A stretch of 64,000 nt of DNA from Zygnema circumcarinatum (Eukaryota; Streptophyta; Zygnematophyceae; Zygnematales; Zygnemataceae), in the NCBI GenBank assembly GCA_037447605.1, contig CM074822.1, positions 1,681,809 through 1,745,808 on the forward strand, written 5' to 3'. Of this stretch, positions 56,257 to 64,000 are shown one piece after another (within the stretch, counting starts at the first letter, position 1; every line of letters starts with the position of its first letter). The position numbers were made by a program, and so were the translations under genes. Under the pieces are notes generated by a model, which made no database searches, was not told where the DNA came from, and worked only from the letters and a program-made list of their open reading frames with translations.

Positions 56257-57441
56257 GTGGAAGGGAGGAGAGAGGAGGAGAAGGAAACGGAGAAGGAGAA
56301 GAGGAGAAGGAGGATGAGAAGGTGAAGGAGAAGGAGGAGAAGAAGGTGGAGATGGAGAAGAAGACAGAGCAAAAACGGAACAGGAAGAAGTAAAGAACAC
56401 GTTAGCAAAAAAGGCAGTAAATGTAAGAAAATAAGACTTTTTTCGCAACAAATCAACTGAAAAGCTCAGACGTGCAAACCAGAATTTGACCCGATGAGCT
56501 TTAGTTCTTCACAGCCTTCCGTAGACTGCATGTAACGCCGTTGACATGCATGGTGTCTTCGAACTCTACATTTTCCAGACACCAAACGGAAATACAGAAT
56601 ACACAACTCTGCGATTGAGGTTCCTTCGGCATACTGATTTTCCTTCCCCTGACGTTTTTGCAGTGAAGTTTTTTATTCTTAACCCTCATCGCTAGGATAA
56701 TATTGTGCTGAATGAATGTACAATCTCAAAGAAGAGCTTCCATCCGGTGGATCATCCATACCCACAGTCGGCTAGTTACATGCTGGCCTTCAAGACCCGA
56801 CATTGTTTATTGTAGTTTTGTCACTGCAAGCTAAGCTTGAGCAGATCCCGCAGTTTACGTACCAGTTATTCTTCTCCTTCTCCTTGCTCGAACCACTTCC
56901 CGTCATTTCTCCTGCTTTCCCAGTCCTATAAAGAATACCAACACAACAGAACCTTTACTCTTTTGACCTAAACGACTCATAAGGGCTCAGCCTCCTCGCT
57001 CCCGCTCTCTCACACTATCGTCACCTCTATTGCTTTCTCACAGCTTCTCCCCCAACCCGTTCCCCTTTCTCCTCCAGACAGCCAGACTCGCATCCAAACA
57101 CAGAGAGATAGGGAGAAGAATCCAGAAGCCGACAAACTTATAACCCGTGGTTGGCAGGCATCTGTCAATGCATGCAGATAGTGAGACCTTTGCTCCATAG
57201 CCACAAGCCCTAAACTGAGTCATTCAAAAAACTAAAACCCGATCTTCTAGATATAATACATGAAAGCAGAGAACCAAATGTCGCGTGGATGCAAAGAAGC
57301 TTACCGTTGGCGAACTTCCCGAGGGAAGGCCCTTGGACGAAGGCGCCAAAAGACAGTATAAGACCAGCCTGTGTTTCGACACATAGCACATAGAGCTTCA
57401 TGCAGGCGCTGGTGCCCTGCCTGCACCATCTGGCCATCCAT
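51059..57441 (-). CDS. RSS3-like bHLH-MYC_N domain regulator, 8 exons
   Basis: Predicted nuclear co-regulator. RSS3-type proteins carry the bHLH-MYC_N domain but no bHLH DNA-binding region, and rice RSS3 works with JAZ and bHLH partners in jasmonate/salt responses. Exons (minus): 57441-57305, 56925-56863, 56219-56061, 55315-55213, 54974-54933, 54808-54752, 54415-53885, 53752-51059; 1261 aa, in phase. The N-terminal domain reads [100 protein letters not shown]. The last exon (897 codons) is low complexity: poly-Gln, Ser/Asn-, Gly- and Met-rich, with no recognised domain. This tail is far longer than I expect for RSS3. Confidence 0.85.
53660..53695 (-). repeat. (CTG/CAG)n poly-Gln tract in RSS3-like exon 8
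   Basis: About 11 Gln codons (CAG/CAA on the minus strand), in frame, likely length-variable. Confidence 0.9.
55330..55745 (+). repeat. (GGGAGGA)n purine satellite, RSS3-like intron 3
   Basis: About 400 bp of GGAGGGAGGA units between exons 4 and 3. It creates long Gly/Glu/Arg and Pro/Ser frames that are not genes. Confidence 0.95.
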
Positions 57442-58550
57442 GGCTGCTCAAACCTAAGGCCTTCTGGCTGGCAGGACGCTTCCTGCAGAGTTTCTAAGCC
57501 TGTGCGTATTGAGTCGAGCCCAGCCGTTTCATATCGATGAAAGCCGGCTCAATGTCCTAAGTCAGACTAGTAATTAGAATCCCTGCGGCAGAAGGTAGGA
57601 CGGGTGTGTTTCAGGGGATCCATGTTTAAAAATGCAGGTTTCAGGACATGAGCACATGCAGACAGTTATATGCAGAAAGGAAGAGCATGAATGCAGGTGG
57701 ATTAAGGAATGGCCTTGTGCTCTTGTATTGAGCTTCAGACCGCCTCTGGATGGAAGTTAGTTAATAGGTTAAAATCTATCATGAGGAGGTCTCCTTCCAC
57801 AAACTCAGTTTTCCGTCAAAGGCGAGTACACAGGTATGTTTTTCGGGCAGTCTCTATCAGATTTTTCGAAGTTCTGTCCTGCAAGCAAATATTGCTTCCA
57901 GCAGCTAACAATCGACTCAAATAAGCTCTCTGAAAGGACAGGCCCACACAACCAACATTTCATAAACGCAGCGCTTTAGCTGCTGAGGCTTATCAAGGAT
58001 TCTCTGAAATCGAGAGAGGGAGAGAGAGGGGCAGAGGGTTGGCAAGTCTATGAGACGTCTCGACTGACGCATACAACTGATACATGCCGTGTCAGACGCA
58101 GGTTATTGTAGAAAGGGAAAAAAAAGTTGGCAAGAGGTCTTAGCCAGGTATAGGAGACCGGCTGAATCTGTTAAGTGGTAATATGTGAACAACAAAGTAG
58201 TTTTGGTTAACGGTAATCTCTTTAATGGCATGCAATTCCTACAGGTCCTGAAGCTCCTGCATTTCCTGACAATGTCTGGCATTCCCGGAACCTTCGTTCC
58301 ACGATAACTGGCACGAGGATGAACGAAAACGGCATGTCAAAGCCTGCCTACCTTACAAAAAGACTCTGCATCCCTCCACAGCTGTACCCATGCTGCAGTT
58401 TCCGTCTCAGTTTTGAATGCCTGAACAACCGCATTAAACAGAAGGCCCTCAACACTCCTGCAGCCTTGCCCGCCATGGTCTCTCCTCCTTCATTGCAGAA
58501 AGAAGCCACTCCCTTAAAAACTTCCAAGAAGTCGCTATGGCTTCTCTACC
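57442..58550. other. 5' flank of the RSS3-like gene, no other gene seen
   Basis: Mixed sequence with one GAGA patch (58011-58036). No ORF with domain support. Confidence 0.5.
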
Positions 58551-58564
58551 TCTGTCGTTTTCAA

Positions 58565-58700
58565 AGCTCCTCTACCTCCCTCTCCCTCTCCCCCTCCTCG
58601 CCCCACTCCCTCCCTCTCTCTCCGCTTTCCTCCTTTCCCTCTGCTCCCCCTCCCTCTCCCTCTCCCTACTCCCTCTCCCTTTCCCTCTCCCTCCCCACTC
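58565..58700 (+). repeat. CT-rich satellite
   Basis: CTCCCTCTCC-type repeat directly before a retroelement 3' end. Confidence 0.85.
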
Positions 58701-58723
58701 ACACCATTTACCCTAACCAGTTG

Positions 58724-58772
58724 GCCATGTACATTTGATGGCATCGCCATCGTCAGATCAGTGCCACATCCT
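58724..58772 (+). mobile_element. Retroelement 3'-end copy D
   Basis: CCATGTACATTTGATGGCATCGCCATCGT with a perfect hairpin GATGGC-ATC-GCCATC (58737-58751). Only the last ~50 bp are present. Confidence 0.6.
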
Positions 58773-58801
58773 TTGCCCTAATCGTACGGTCCCACAGATA
58801 A

Positions 58802-58950
58802 ATTCCGTACCATCAGACGGTAGTAGGTGCTAGATTCGTACATTGTTCGTACAGTGTTCGTACAATGCTCGTGTAATAACCGTACAACAATCGTACGTTG
58901 TTCGTACAATATCCGTAGAACAAAAAGAAGGCGTACTTATATCCGTACGG
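58802..58950. promoter_or_regulatory. Cluster of CGTAC (SBP-box-like) motifs
   Basis: TTCGTACAT, TTCGTACAG, TTCGTACAA (58857), CCGTACAACAA, TCGTACG, TTCGTACAA (58901) and TCCGTACGG within ~150 bp. TNCGTACAA is the published SBP-domain (SPL) binding consensus. It lies about 1.4 kb upstream of the RSS3-like start. Confidence 0.5.
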
Positions 58951-58998
58951 TCCCCTCGTGGTGTCTTTATCCACTGTGACCACCATAGCCACACTCAG

Positions 58999-59017
58999 CC
59001 AATGGTAGATCGTCACG
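58999..59017 (+). promoter_or_regulatory. CCAAT-N10-CACG composite upstream of RSS3-like gene
   Basis: Exact spacing. A one-mismatch partner on the other strand follows (TGTG, ten bases, ATTGG at 59032-59050). Confidence 0.6.
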
Positions 59018-59210
59018 TGGACACAACGCCATGTGACGCATTTCTATTGGTGAGAATGGTCAAGAAAGTCTCAAATGCAAGAAGGCTCCTGGAAGGTTCG
59101 CCTCTTTCCGTACAGGTTCTGGTAGGTGTCCCTACTTGTAAGGGCCGCCTTTGCGGCCGGCGAATGCATGGCGGCAGCTCTGCCAGCTCAGCAGATCTGG
59201 AGGACGGCGG

Positions 59211-59229
59211 CCAATGGATGTCTGTCACG
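59211..59229 (+). promoter_or_regulatory. CCAAT-N10-CACG composite
   Basis: Exact spacing (CCAAT, ten bases, CACGTAGG). 59230-60186 carries CCATTGG repeats (59846-59876) and CGTATCGTATC runs (60097-60112) but no gene. Confidence 0.55.
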
Positions 59230-60186
59230 TAGGTGAAAGTGGTGGATTTAGTCGGCAACCGTGTTGGACTTTTCTGGGTTTGAACTTCGAACCCTGCCGG
59301 CCGCTCGTTGACTTTTACAGTTGGATCAACTCTGGAATTTCGTGGATCGCATCGAGATCAACAACCCTGGATAGCCGCCTAGGGAATCGAATCACGATTC
59401 CATTTGGATCAAACCGTGGTTGCTCCTGCTGGGAAGGTCGGTGGATCCAGTTCAGATGGGCCAATGCAAGTGGGCGGCGAACGAGATATTCTAGGGACCA
59501 TCATAAATTCAAAGGTGTGTTCCAATTCTGCGATTGGTTCATGTGTTCAACTGAATCAGCCATATCCACGTGGCTGAATCGGGGGCGCACATGGCTCCAG
59601 GACCAGCACTGGACCGTACGGACGAACTGGCAGGACTGTTTCCATGAATTTTCACACCGTGTTTCGTATGCATCAATCCGTATCCTTGTCTGCCGTACAA
59701 TTTCCGTATCGTACCTACCGAGATCTCGAGGCTGAAAGGGTAGGTCCCGGTTCATATCGTAGGTCGGTGGATCGTACCGTACGGCCTACTCAACCGTATC
59801 CGTTGGAGGTGAAAGGTTTCACAGTTCGGACCAGTGGATCGGCAACCATTGGACAACCATTGGATGGCAATGGTTGGACGTCTACTGGTTTGTCTAATGG
59901 TCCGATCTGTGAAAGGTTTAGGTTGTCGGCCTGTCGGTGCCACCGCCTCGATGGTCGGATGGTTTTTTCATGTGTTAGTTGATGGGACTTCGTACTTGTT
60001 TGTACAGTTTTGTCTCTGTTACAGTATACTGTACCTTAAGGGAATTGTTTTTCCGTACATAGTTCATACGGCCTATGCAACTGTACGGGTGTGTGATATC
60101 GTATCGTATCGTATCTCTTGGGATGCAAATACGATACAGTATGTATGCGATGTTAAATGTACGGTACGGTATTCAGATACGTATCC

Positions 60187-61477
60187 TATTGTCCTCGTGT
60201 TGTGAGTCGACGACGCAATGTAGCTCAAGCGATCGCAATGGCAGCTACCGCGTTTTTGGGTAGTTGGGCTCTCGTTGCTCCTATTTCGGCTTTGCGTTTT
60301 CTTGTGGACGAGTGTCCGTTGCTTCAGTCTGTTGCTGCCCATGTTGATGATGGTGCTCTTTCGTTCCAGGCTACATTGCGTTATGCCCTTAGTTTGCTTC
60401 CTTCTAGTGCTAAGGCCCGTGCTCCCCCGTTCGCTTCAATTGCCGTTGAGTCTGTCTCGCGTGTCCAGCTCACATTGACTGAGGATGTAGTTGCTGCTGA
60501 GTTCTCTCCCCTTATTGCGGCTCTCCCTTCAAATGTTGCATGCTAGGCTCCGCTCTTGTGCTGGTCTTGGAGCCCGGGCTTGGTTGGCTGTTACCCCGAC
60601 ATTTTCCACCCTTCCTTTTGACCCCGAGCCAGTTTCAGCTTGTAGCGCGACTTTGTCTCGGGCTCCCCCACCCCCCATTGCAGGGTTTTCTTTGTTGTGT
60701 TTGTGGTGATTCGGTCGATGTGCAGGGCGTTCATCTCCTTCCATGCGCGCACGGTGGCGAAAGCATATTGGCTCATAATGTTGTGCGCGATGCGATTGTT
60801 GTGGTGGCACAAGAGGTCGGCTTTCTTGTGTGATGCGAGCCGAGCCACATTGTGCCCCCTCGACTAACTGTTCTTGGCGAGCTTGGAGTTCGCCCTGATT
60901 TGGCTATCATGGATGGTGCTCAGCGCATTTTTGAGGATGTTACGTTGGCCGATCAACACATTGCGATTTATCGTCGCGTTCAGCGCAGTTTTAGTTAATT
61001 CTTTACGTGAATCAAAAGTTCAATGCAGAAATACTTTTTCTCCATCCTCCGCAAGTAGCGCACATATGCCCATTTTGATGCGGCCGACGAGTTTGTTCCT
61101 ATGGCTGTTGCGATCTTTTGTTGCCTTGACGCCTGTTTGGATGGCTCCTTCCCTTCGCCAGTGCTTACGTGCGCCCATCGCTCCTTGGAGATGCGCGCAC
61201 GGCCCCGGAAGGAAGCCCTCCTCCCCTCCTTCGGCAATCCTCGCCACTTTTAATCCACAAAGCATTTTCGTCGCCCTTCAACGGTGCCCTCCTCGCTTTT
61301 ACGCTTCTTCGGCGTGAAGCCATGGTTGTTAATGACCGTGTCGGTGGCCTTCCGCCGCTCTCTCCCTCCCTCCGTGCAATGTGCCGCACATCGGTGACCT
61401 TGGCGACCTTGGCGGCTGCTTCGAGGGAGGGCTGCGTTGTTGAGCCTAGGCGTACCTTTCAGCTCCTAACTTTTTTC
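60187..61477 (+). pseudogene. Reverse-transcriptase retroelement, C-terminal half, frame-shifted
   Basis: Reads in three frames: 60187-60540 (AFLGSWALVAPISALRFL...RAPPFASIAVESVS), 60530-60640 (LHARLRSCAGLGARAWLAV) and 60640-60831 (zinc-binding CCVCGDSVDVQGVHLLPCAHGGE, then HNVVRDAI). Then 60880-60999 (GELGVRPDLAIMD...FEDVTLAD) resembles the PD...D of restriction-like endonucleases, and 61090-61310 has the tail PSAILATFNPQSIFVALQR. The C-x2-C...H...C then RPD...DVT layout is that of plant and protist RT elements with an RLE-like C-terminus. The polymerase core itself is not in the window. At least three frame breaks make it dead. Confidence 0.7.
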
Positions 61478-61556
61478 TTTGTCCTTAGGTCCTTTTGCGA
61501 CCAATTCTACGTGGTTCCCCATGATGATTTTGTCCATGTACGCATCATGAGATCAA
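61478..61556 (+). mobile_element. 3' end of the RT retroelement (copy F), hairpin deleted
   Basis: GTCCTTAGGTCCTTTTGCGA and ACGTGGTTCCCCATGATGAT continue directly from the element's tail; the terminal hairpin has been lost (CCATGTAC joins GCATCATGAG). Confidence 0.7.
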
Positions 61557-61642
61557 CGCACATCACTTCTTCAATGACAATGGCTTCCGTAGTGTGTTGT
61601 GACATATACGGTTATGTGTTGTGAATGAGAGAGGGATGTAGC

Positions 61643-61740
61643 TTGATTTCACGATGGCGATGATGGCATCAAATGTACATGGAAAAAATCATCATGGGGA
61701 ACCACGAGGAACTGGTCGACAAAGACCTAAGGACAAGAGT
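61643..61740 (-). mobile_element. Retroelement 3'-end copy E, inverted relative to copy F
   Basis: The reverse complement matches 61478-61556 closely (GTCCTTAGG, CCTCGTGGTTCCCCATGATG), including an imperfect hairpin GATGCCATCATCGCCATC. E and F face each other around an ~85-bp spacer. Confidence 0.7.
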
Positions 61741-61814
61741 AAAAGAGCCTGTAAATGGCGCTATGGCACCATGCGCTGCACTTCATGTTGCCCATCCAAA
61801 ACACAAGGGATAGA

Positions 61815-61846
61815 GAGAGAGAGTGTGTGCGTGTGCGCGTGTGTGT

Positions 61847-61894
<48 letters not shown>

Positions 61895-61905
61895 GGGGGG
61901 GGTAA
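61815..61905 (+). repeat. (GT)n-(GA)n-G9 compound microsatellite
   Basis: GTGTGTGC tract, then GAGAGA, then nine G. 61906-62800 has no recognisable gene; it may be the 3' region of the minus-strand gene at 62866. Confidence 0.9.
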
Positions 61906-62865
61906 ACACGGGAATTTGACAGAAAGCAGGCTGAAGCACGCTTGAATCTCCTCCTTCCTTGAGGCTTTGCCCCCTCATGCAGTCATTGCGAGAAACTTGC
62001 AGCTTGGCCAAAGTGATACTGCAATAAACTGACAGAGTTCAAATGAGAATTATAGAGGAAACGCTTTATTTTGTAAGATAAGAGATTACAACACCTTTTT
62101 AGAGGATCCTAGAGGAAAGTACAAACAAGCAATCGACTACTGGAAACCTTCACAACTCCCCATGTTTCGTCAAGATGCCACGTGGCAGCAGCTTGCTGAG
62201 GAACTGCATGTGCCAACATATCGGTATTCCTACGTAGGTGAAACAAAAACATGCATGTAACCGAACCTTCAGAAAACTAATGAAAGAAAAAAAAGAAAAA
62301 AAAAAACCTGTATGGAAACTGCATTGGCTATGCATTCGTTGCTGAACACATACATTCAAAGCTGCGACACACGTCCGATTGCATTAGGGGACCGCTGCTT
62401 TTAAATCAAAATGACTAAAGCAGGAAAGAAAAATTCATGTTCTACCAAAAATCCACACTGTCGTGCAGGGAAGCATAACACACTCAAACTGACTGTCCGC
62501 AGAAGCTTAAAGTTACAATTCCGGAAGCTGCGAATTGCAGCCATTGTCGATAGACACAAAACACCACTCTCTGATATTTACAAAACAGTTTCTTATCTTT
62601 ACATGTAAGCGCAACTCCTTGCCACTCTGTAGCTCTTTCACGACAGGTTCACTACAGGTTCCTTCCATATCACTCCAAACAGCACCACTCGGATTCTACA
62701 TCTCTCACTCCTTCAAAGATTCCAGTTGGAATCCACTCCATAACGCGAAAGCCGACATGAAAACCGATGTCAAATCATGACATTTGGAAACAGAGGCGGA
62801 GGTACCCTCAAAGCAGCCAGAGCTGCAGTGGCTTCACGCTATTCAACTTCCGACCTAACTCCCTG

Positions 62866-63093
62866 TCAATGAGCTGCCATATTTTCGGGCCTCTTTTCCG
62901 AAATTTGCATCAGTTTTTCTCGGAATTGTTCCACTGTCTCTGAGGAAGAAAGCTCCGATGTGTTTGCAGGCGAAGACGAAGGGGACTGCGATATGGCCAC
63001 CAGACGTTCCATTATCGACTGCCTCTCAGTTCCAATGTCGATGCCAGAGGATGGCGCTCCAAAAGCCTCCTTGTTTGCAGCGCTTTCCGCCAT
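62866..63093 (-). CDS. Possible small hypothetical protein (75 aa) or 3' exon
   Basis: I do not recognise it. On the minus strand an ATG in good context (GCCATGGCG) opens 75 codons; the frame also extends to 63168. It is Ser-rich in the middle (SQSPSSSPANTSELSSS) with two likely helices (ERQSIMERLVAI and ETVEQFREKLMQISEK). It could be a complete small protein, or an exon of a larger gene. Its upstream side (63380-63435) carries three bZIP-type TGACGTCA sites. Confidence 0.35.
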   Translation of the reverse strand: MAESAANKEAFGAPSSGIDIGTERQSIMERLVAISQSPSSSPANTSELSSSETVEQFREKLMQISEKRPENMAAH

Positions 63094-63384
63094 GGCCCTC
63101 CTGCTGCTACTGCTCTGGGGAAAAAGCAAGTCCTGGTCTCCTGCTGAGAGAGAGCAGGACCTTGTCAAGGCTGGAGGCTCTCCAACAGTGTATATGTAAC
63201 TGGTACTATCACTGTTGAACTATCAAGGTAACTGTGAAACAGTAACAGTGACTAACATTTATTTCACAAATTTAATGAAATGTGAGCATGGAACGTCTGT
63301 CAGACGGATCAGCTCCGTTCCGAGCATACATGTAGACAGCGAACACCGCCAGTTCCCCGATCCAACCGCAAACTGGCACTACGT

Positions 63385-63431
63385 TGACGTCACGGAATTG
63401 TGACGTCACATAATTCTGCCTCGTGACGTCA
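63385..63431. promoter_or_regulatory. Three perfect TGACGTCA palindromes
   Basis: At 63385-63392, 63401-63408 and 63424-63431, followed by an AACGTCA half-site (63436-63442). TGACGTCA is the CRE/TGA-type bZIP site. They are upstream of the possible minus-strand gene at 62866-63093. Confidence 0.6.
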
Positions 63432-63719
63432 ATTTAACGTCAGCGGCAGCCTGACATACCGTACTACGTATGGAGGAGTCATGACCGTACGGCAAAGTAT
63501 GACGAATTGACGATTCATGCTGACATGGCAAGTTTTCAAATGACCCTGCTGATGTGGACCAACTAGGCGTCATGTGACACCTGGACGAGGAGCAGCGCTG
63601 GCGCTGAGAAGTGTGCTCACGTGGCATGAATTGCTGACCTGGACGCCCACATAGGACGACACGTGGAGGCTGCTCCCCGAAAGCAGAAGCCATGCAAGGG
63701 GTCGGGTCCGAATGAATTC

Positions 63720-63955
63720 TTGAGTGGGAAGAGAATGGGAGAGCGGAGTATGAATGCGAGAGAGAGAGAAGAATGTGAGAGGGAGGAGAGCGTGTGAGAG
63801 AGAAGTGAGGAGAGTGACGCGAGAATATGTGTACGTGTGTGAGAGAAGAGAGGGACGAGAGAGAGTGTGTACGTGTGAGAGAGAAGAGAGTGTGTACGTG
63901 TGAGAGAGAAGAGAGAGTGTACGTGTGAGGGAGGAGTGAGAGAGAGAGACAGAGA
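63720..63955 (+). repeat. GAGA with ~28-bp GTGTGTACGTGTGAGAGAGAAG units
   Basis: The phrase TGTACGTGTGAGAGA recurs near 63829, 63869, 63894 and 63919 in a GAGA background at the window end. Confidence 0.85.
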
Positions 63956-64000
63956 GCGACAGTGTTCGTGCTGAGGATAAGGATGGATGAGGCAGTGAGA

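Noticed and set aside
58319-58738. 139-codon frame ending in Ser/Leu/Pro repeats
   Set aside because: Second half is a CT satellite; the first half has no recognisable similarity and ends in a retroelement 3' end.

Overview
This window is nuclear DNA of a green plant (streptophyte). Every recognised gene is plant-specific or closest to plant families: a plastid sulfolipid synthase with a transit peptide, a GT43 xylan-type glycosyltransferase, an expansin, a plant SYP5-type Qc-SNARE, a plant UBP6/7 deubiquitinase and an RSS3-like bHLH-MYC_N protein. Genes are split by GT-AG introns stuffed with pyrimidine or purine microsatellites. Together with an abundant reverse-transcriptase family, this suggests a repeat-rich, possibly non-seed, plant. 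I cannot name the species.

Layout: 1-10920 is a tandem Ty1/copia array, LTR - internal - LTR - internal - LTR, with the first LTR cut by the window edge. 12548-19281 (+) is SQD2 in 11 exons. 21228-25739 (+) is a GT43 (IRX9/IRX14-type) gene in 5 exons, each intron carrying a different satellite. 26095-26465 is a hAT-type MITE with a perfect 8-bp target duplication. 26640-27778 is a pyrimidine satellite ending in an assembly gap. 29913-30764 (+) is an intronless expansin. 33379-35855 (-) is a SYP5 SNARE in 6 exons. 36541-37640 holds tandem repeats and a 5'-truncated retroelement. 38265-44597 (+) is UBP6/7 in 18 exons. 44957-45028 is a decayed tRNA-Trp copy. 46997-49825 (+) is a large acidic single-exon protein, possibly TSSC4-like. 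51059-57441 (-) is an RSS3-like regulator in 8 exons. 60187-61556 is a second, longer retroelement remnant, and 62866-63093 (-) is a possible small gene.

The gene models are my own splice reconstructions. In each multi-exon model the phases join in frame and the protein matches the remembered family pattern. The genes are mostly unrelated housekeeping or cell-wall/secretory functions (plastid lipid, Golgi glycan, wall loosening, endomembrane fusion, proteasome-linked deubiquitination, transcription) and do not form an operon-like pathway.

The most striking hidden signal is regulatory. The composite CCAAT-N10-CACG, the spacing of an ER-stress response element (NF-Y plus bZIP), occurs at least 18 times exactly, on both strands, almost only in intergenic promoter-like DNA. 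About half an occurrence would be expected by chance in 64 kb. The second is a dispersed ~100-bp sequence that is the 3' end of a reverse-transcriptase element with an RLE-like C-terminus. It ends in a small hairpin whose stem shows a compensatory change between copies.
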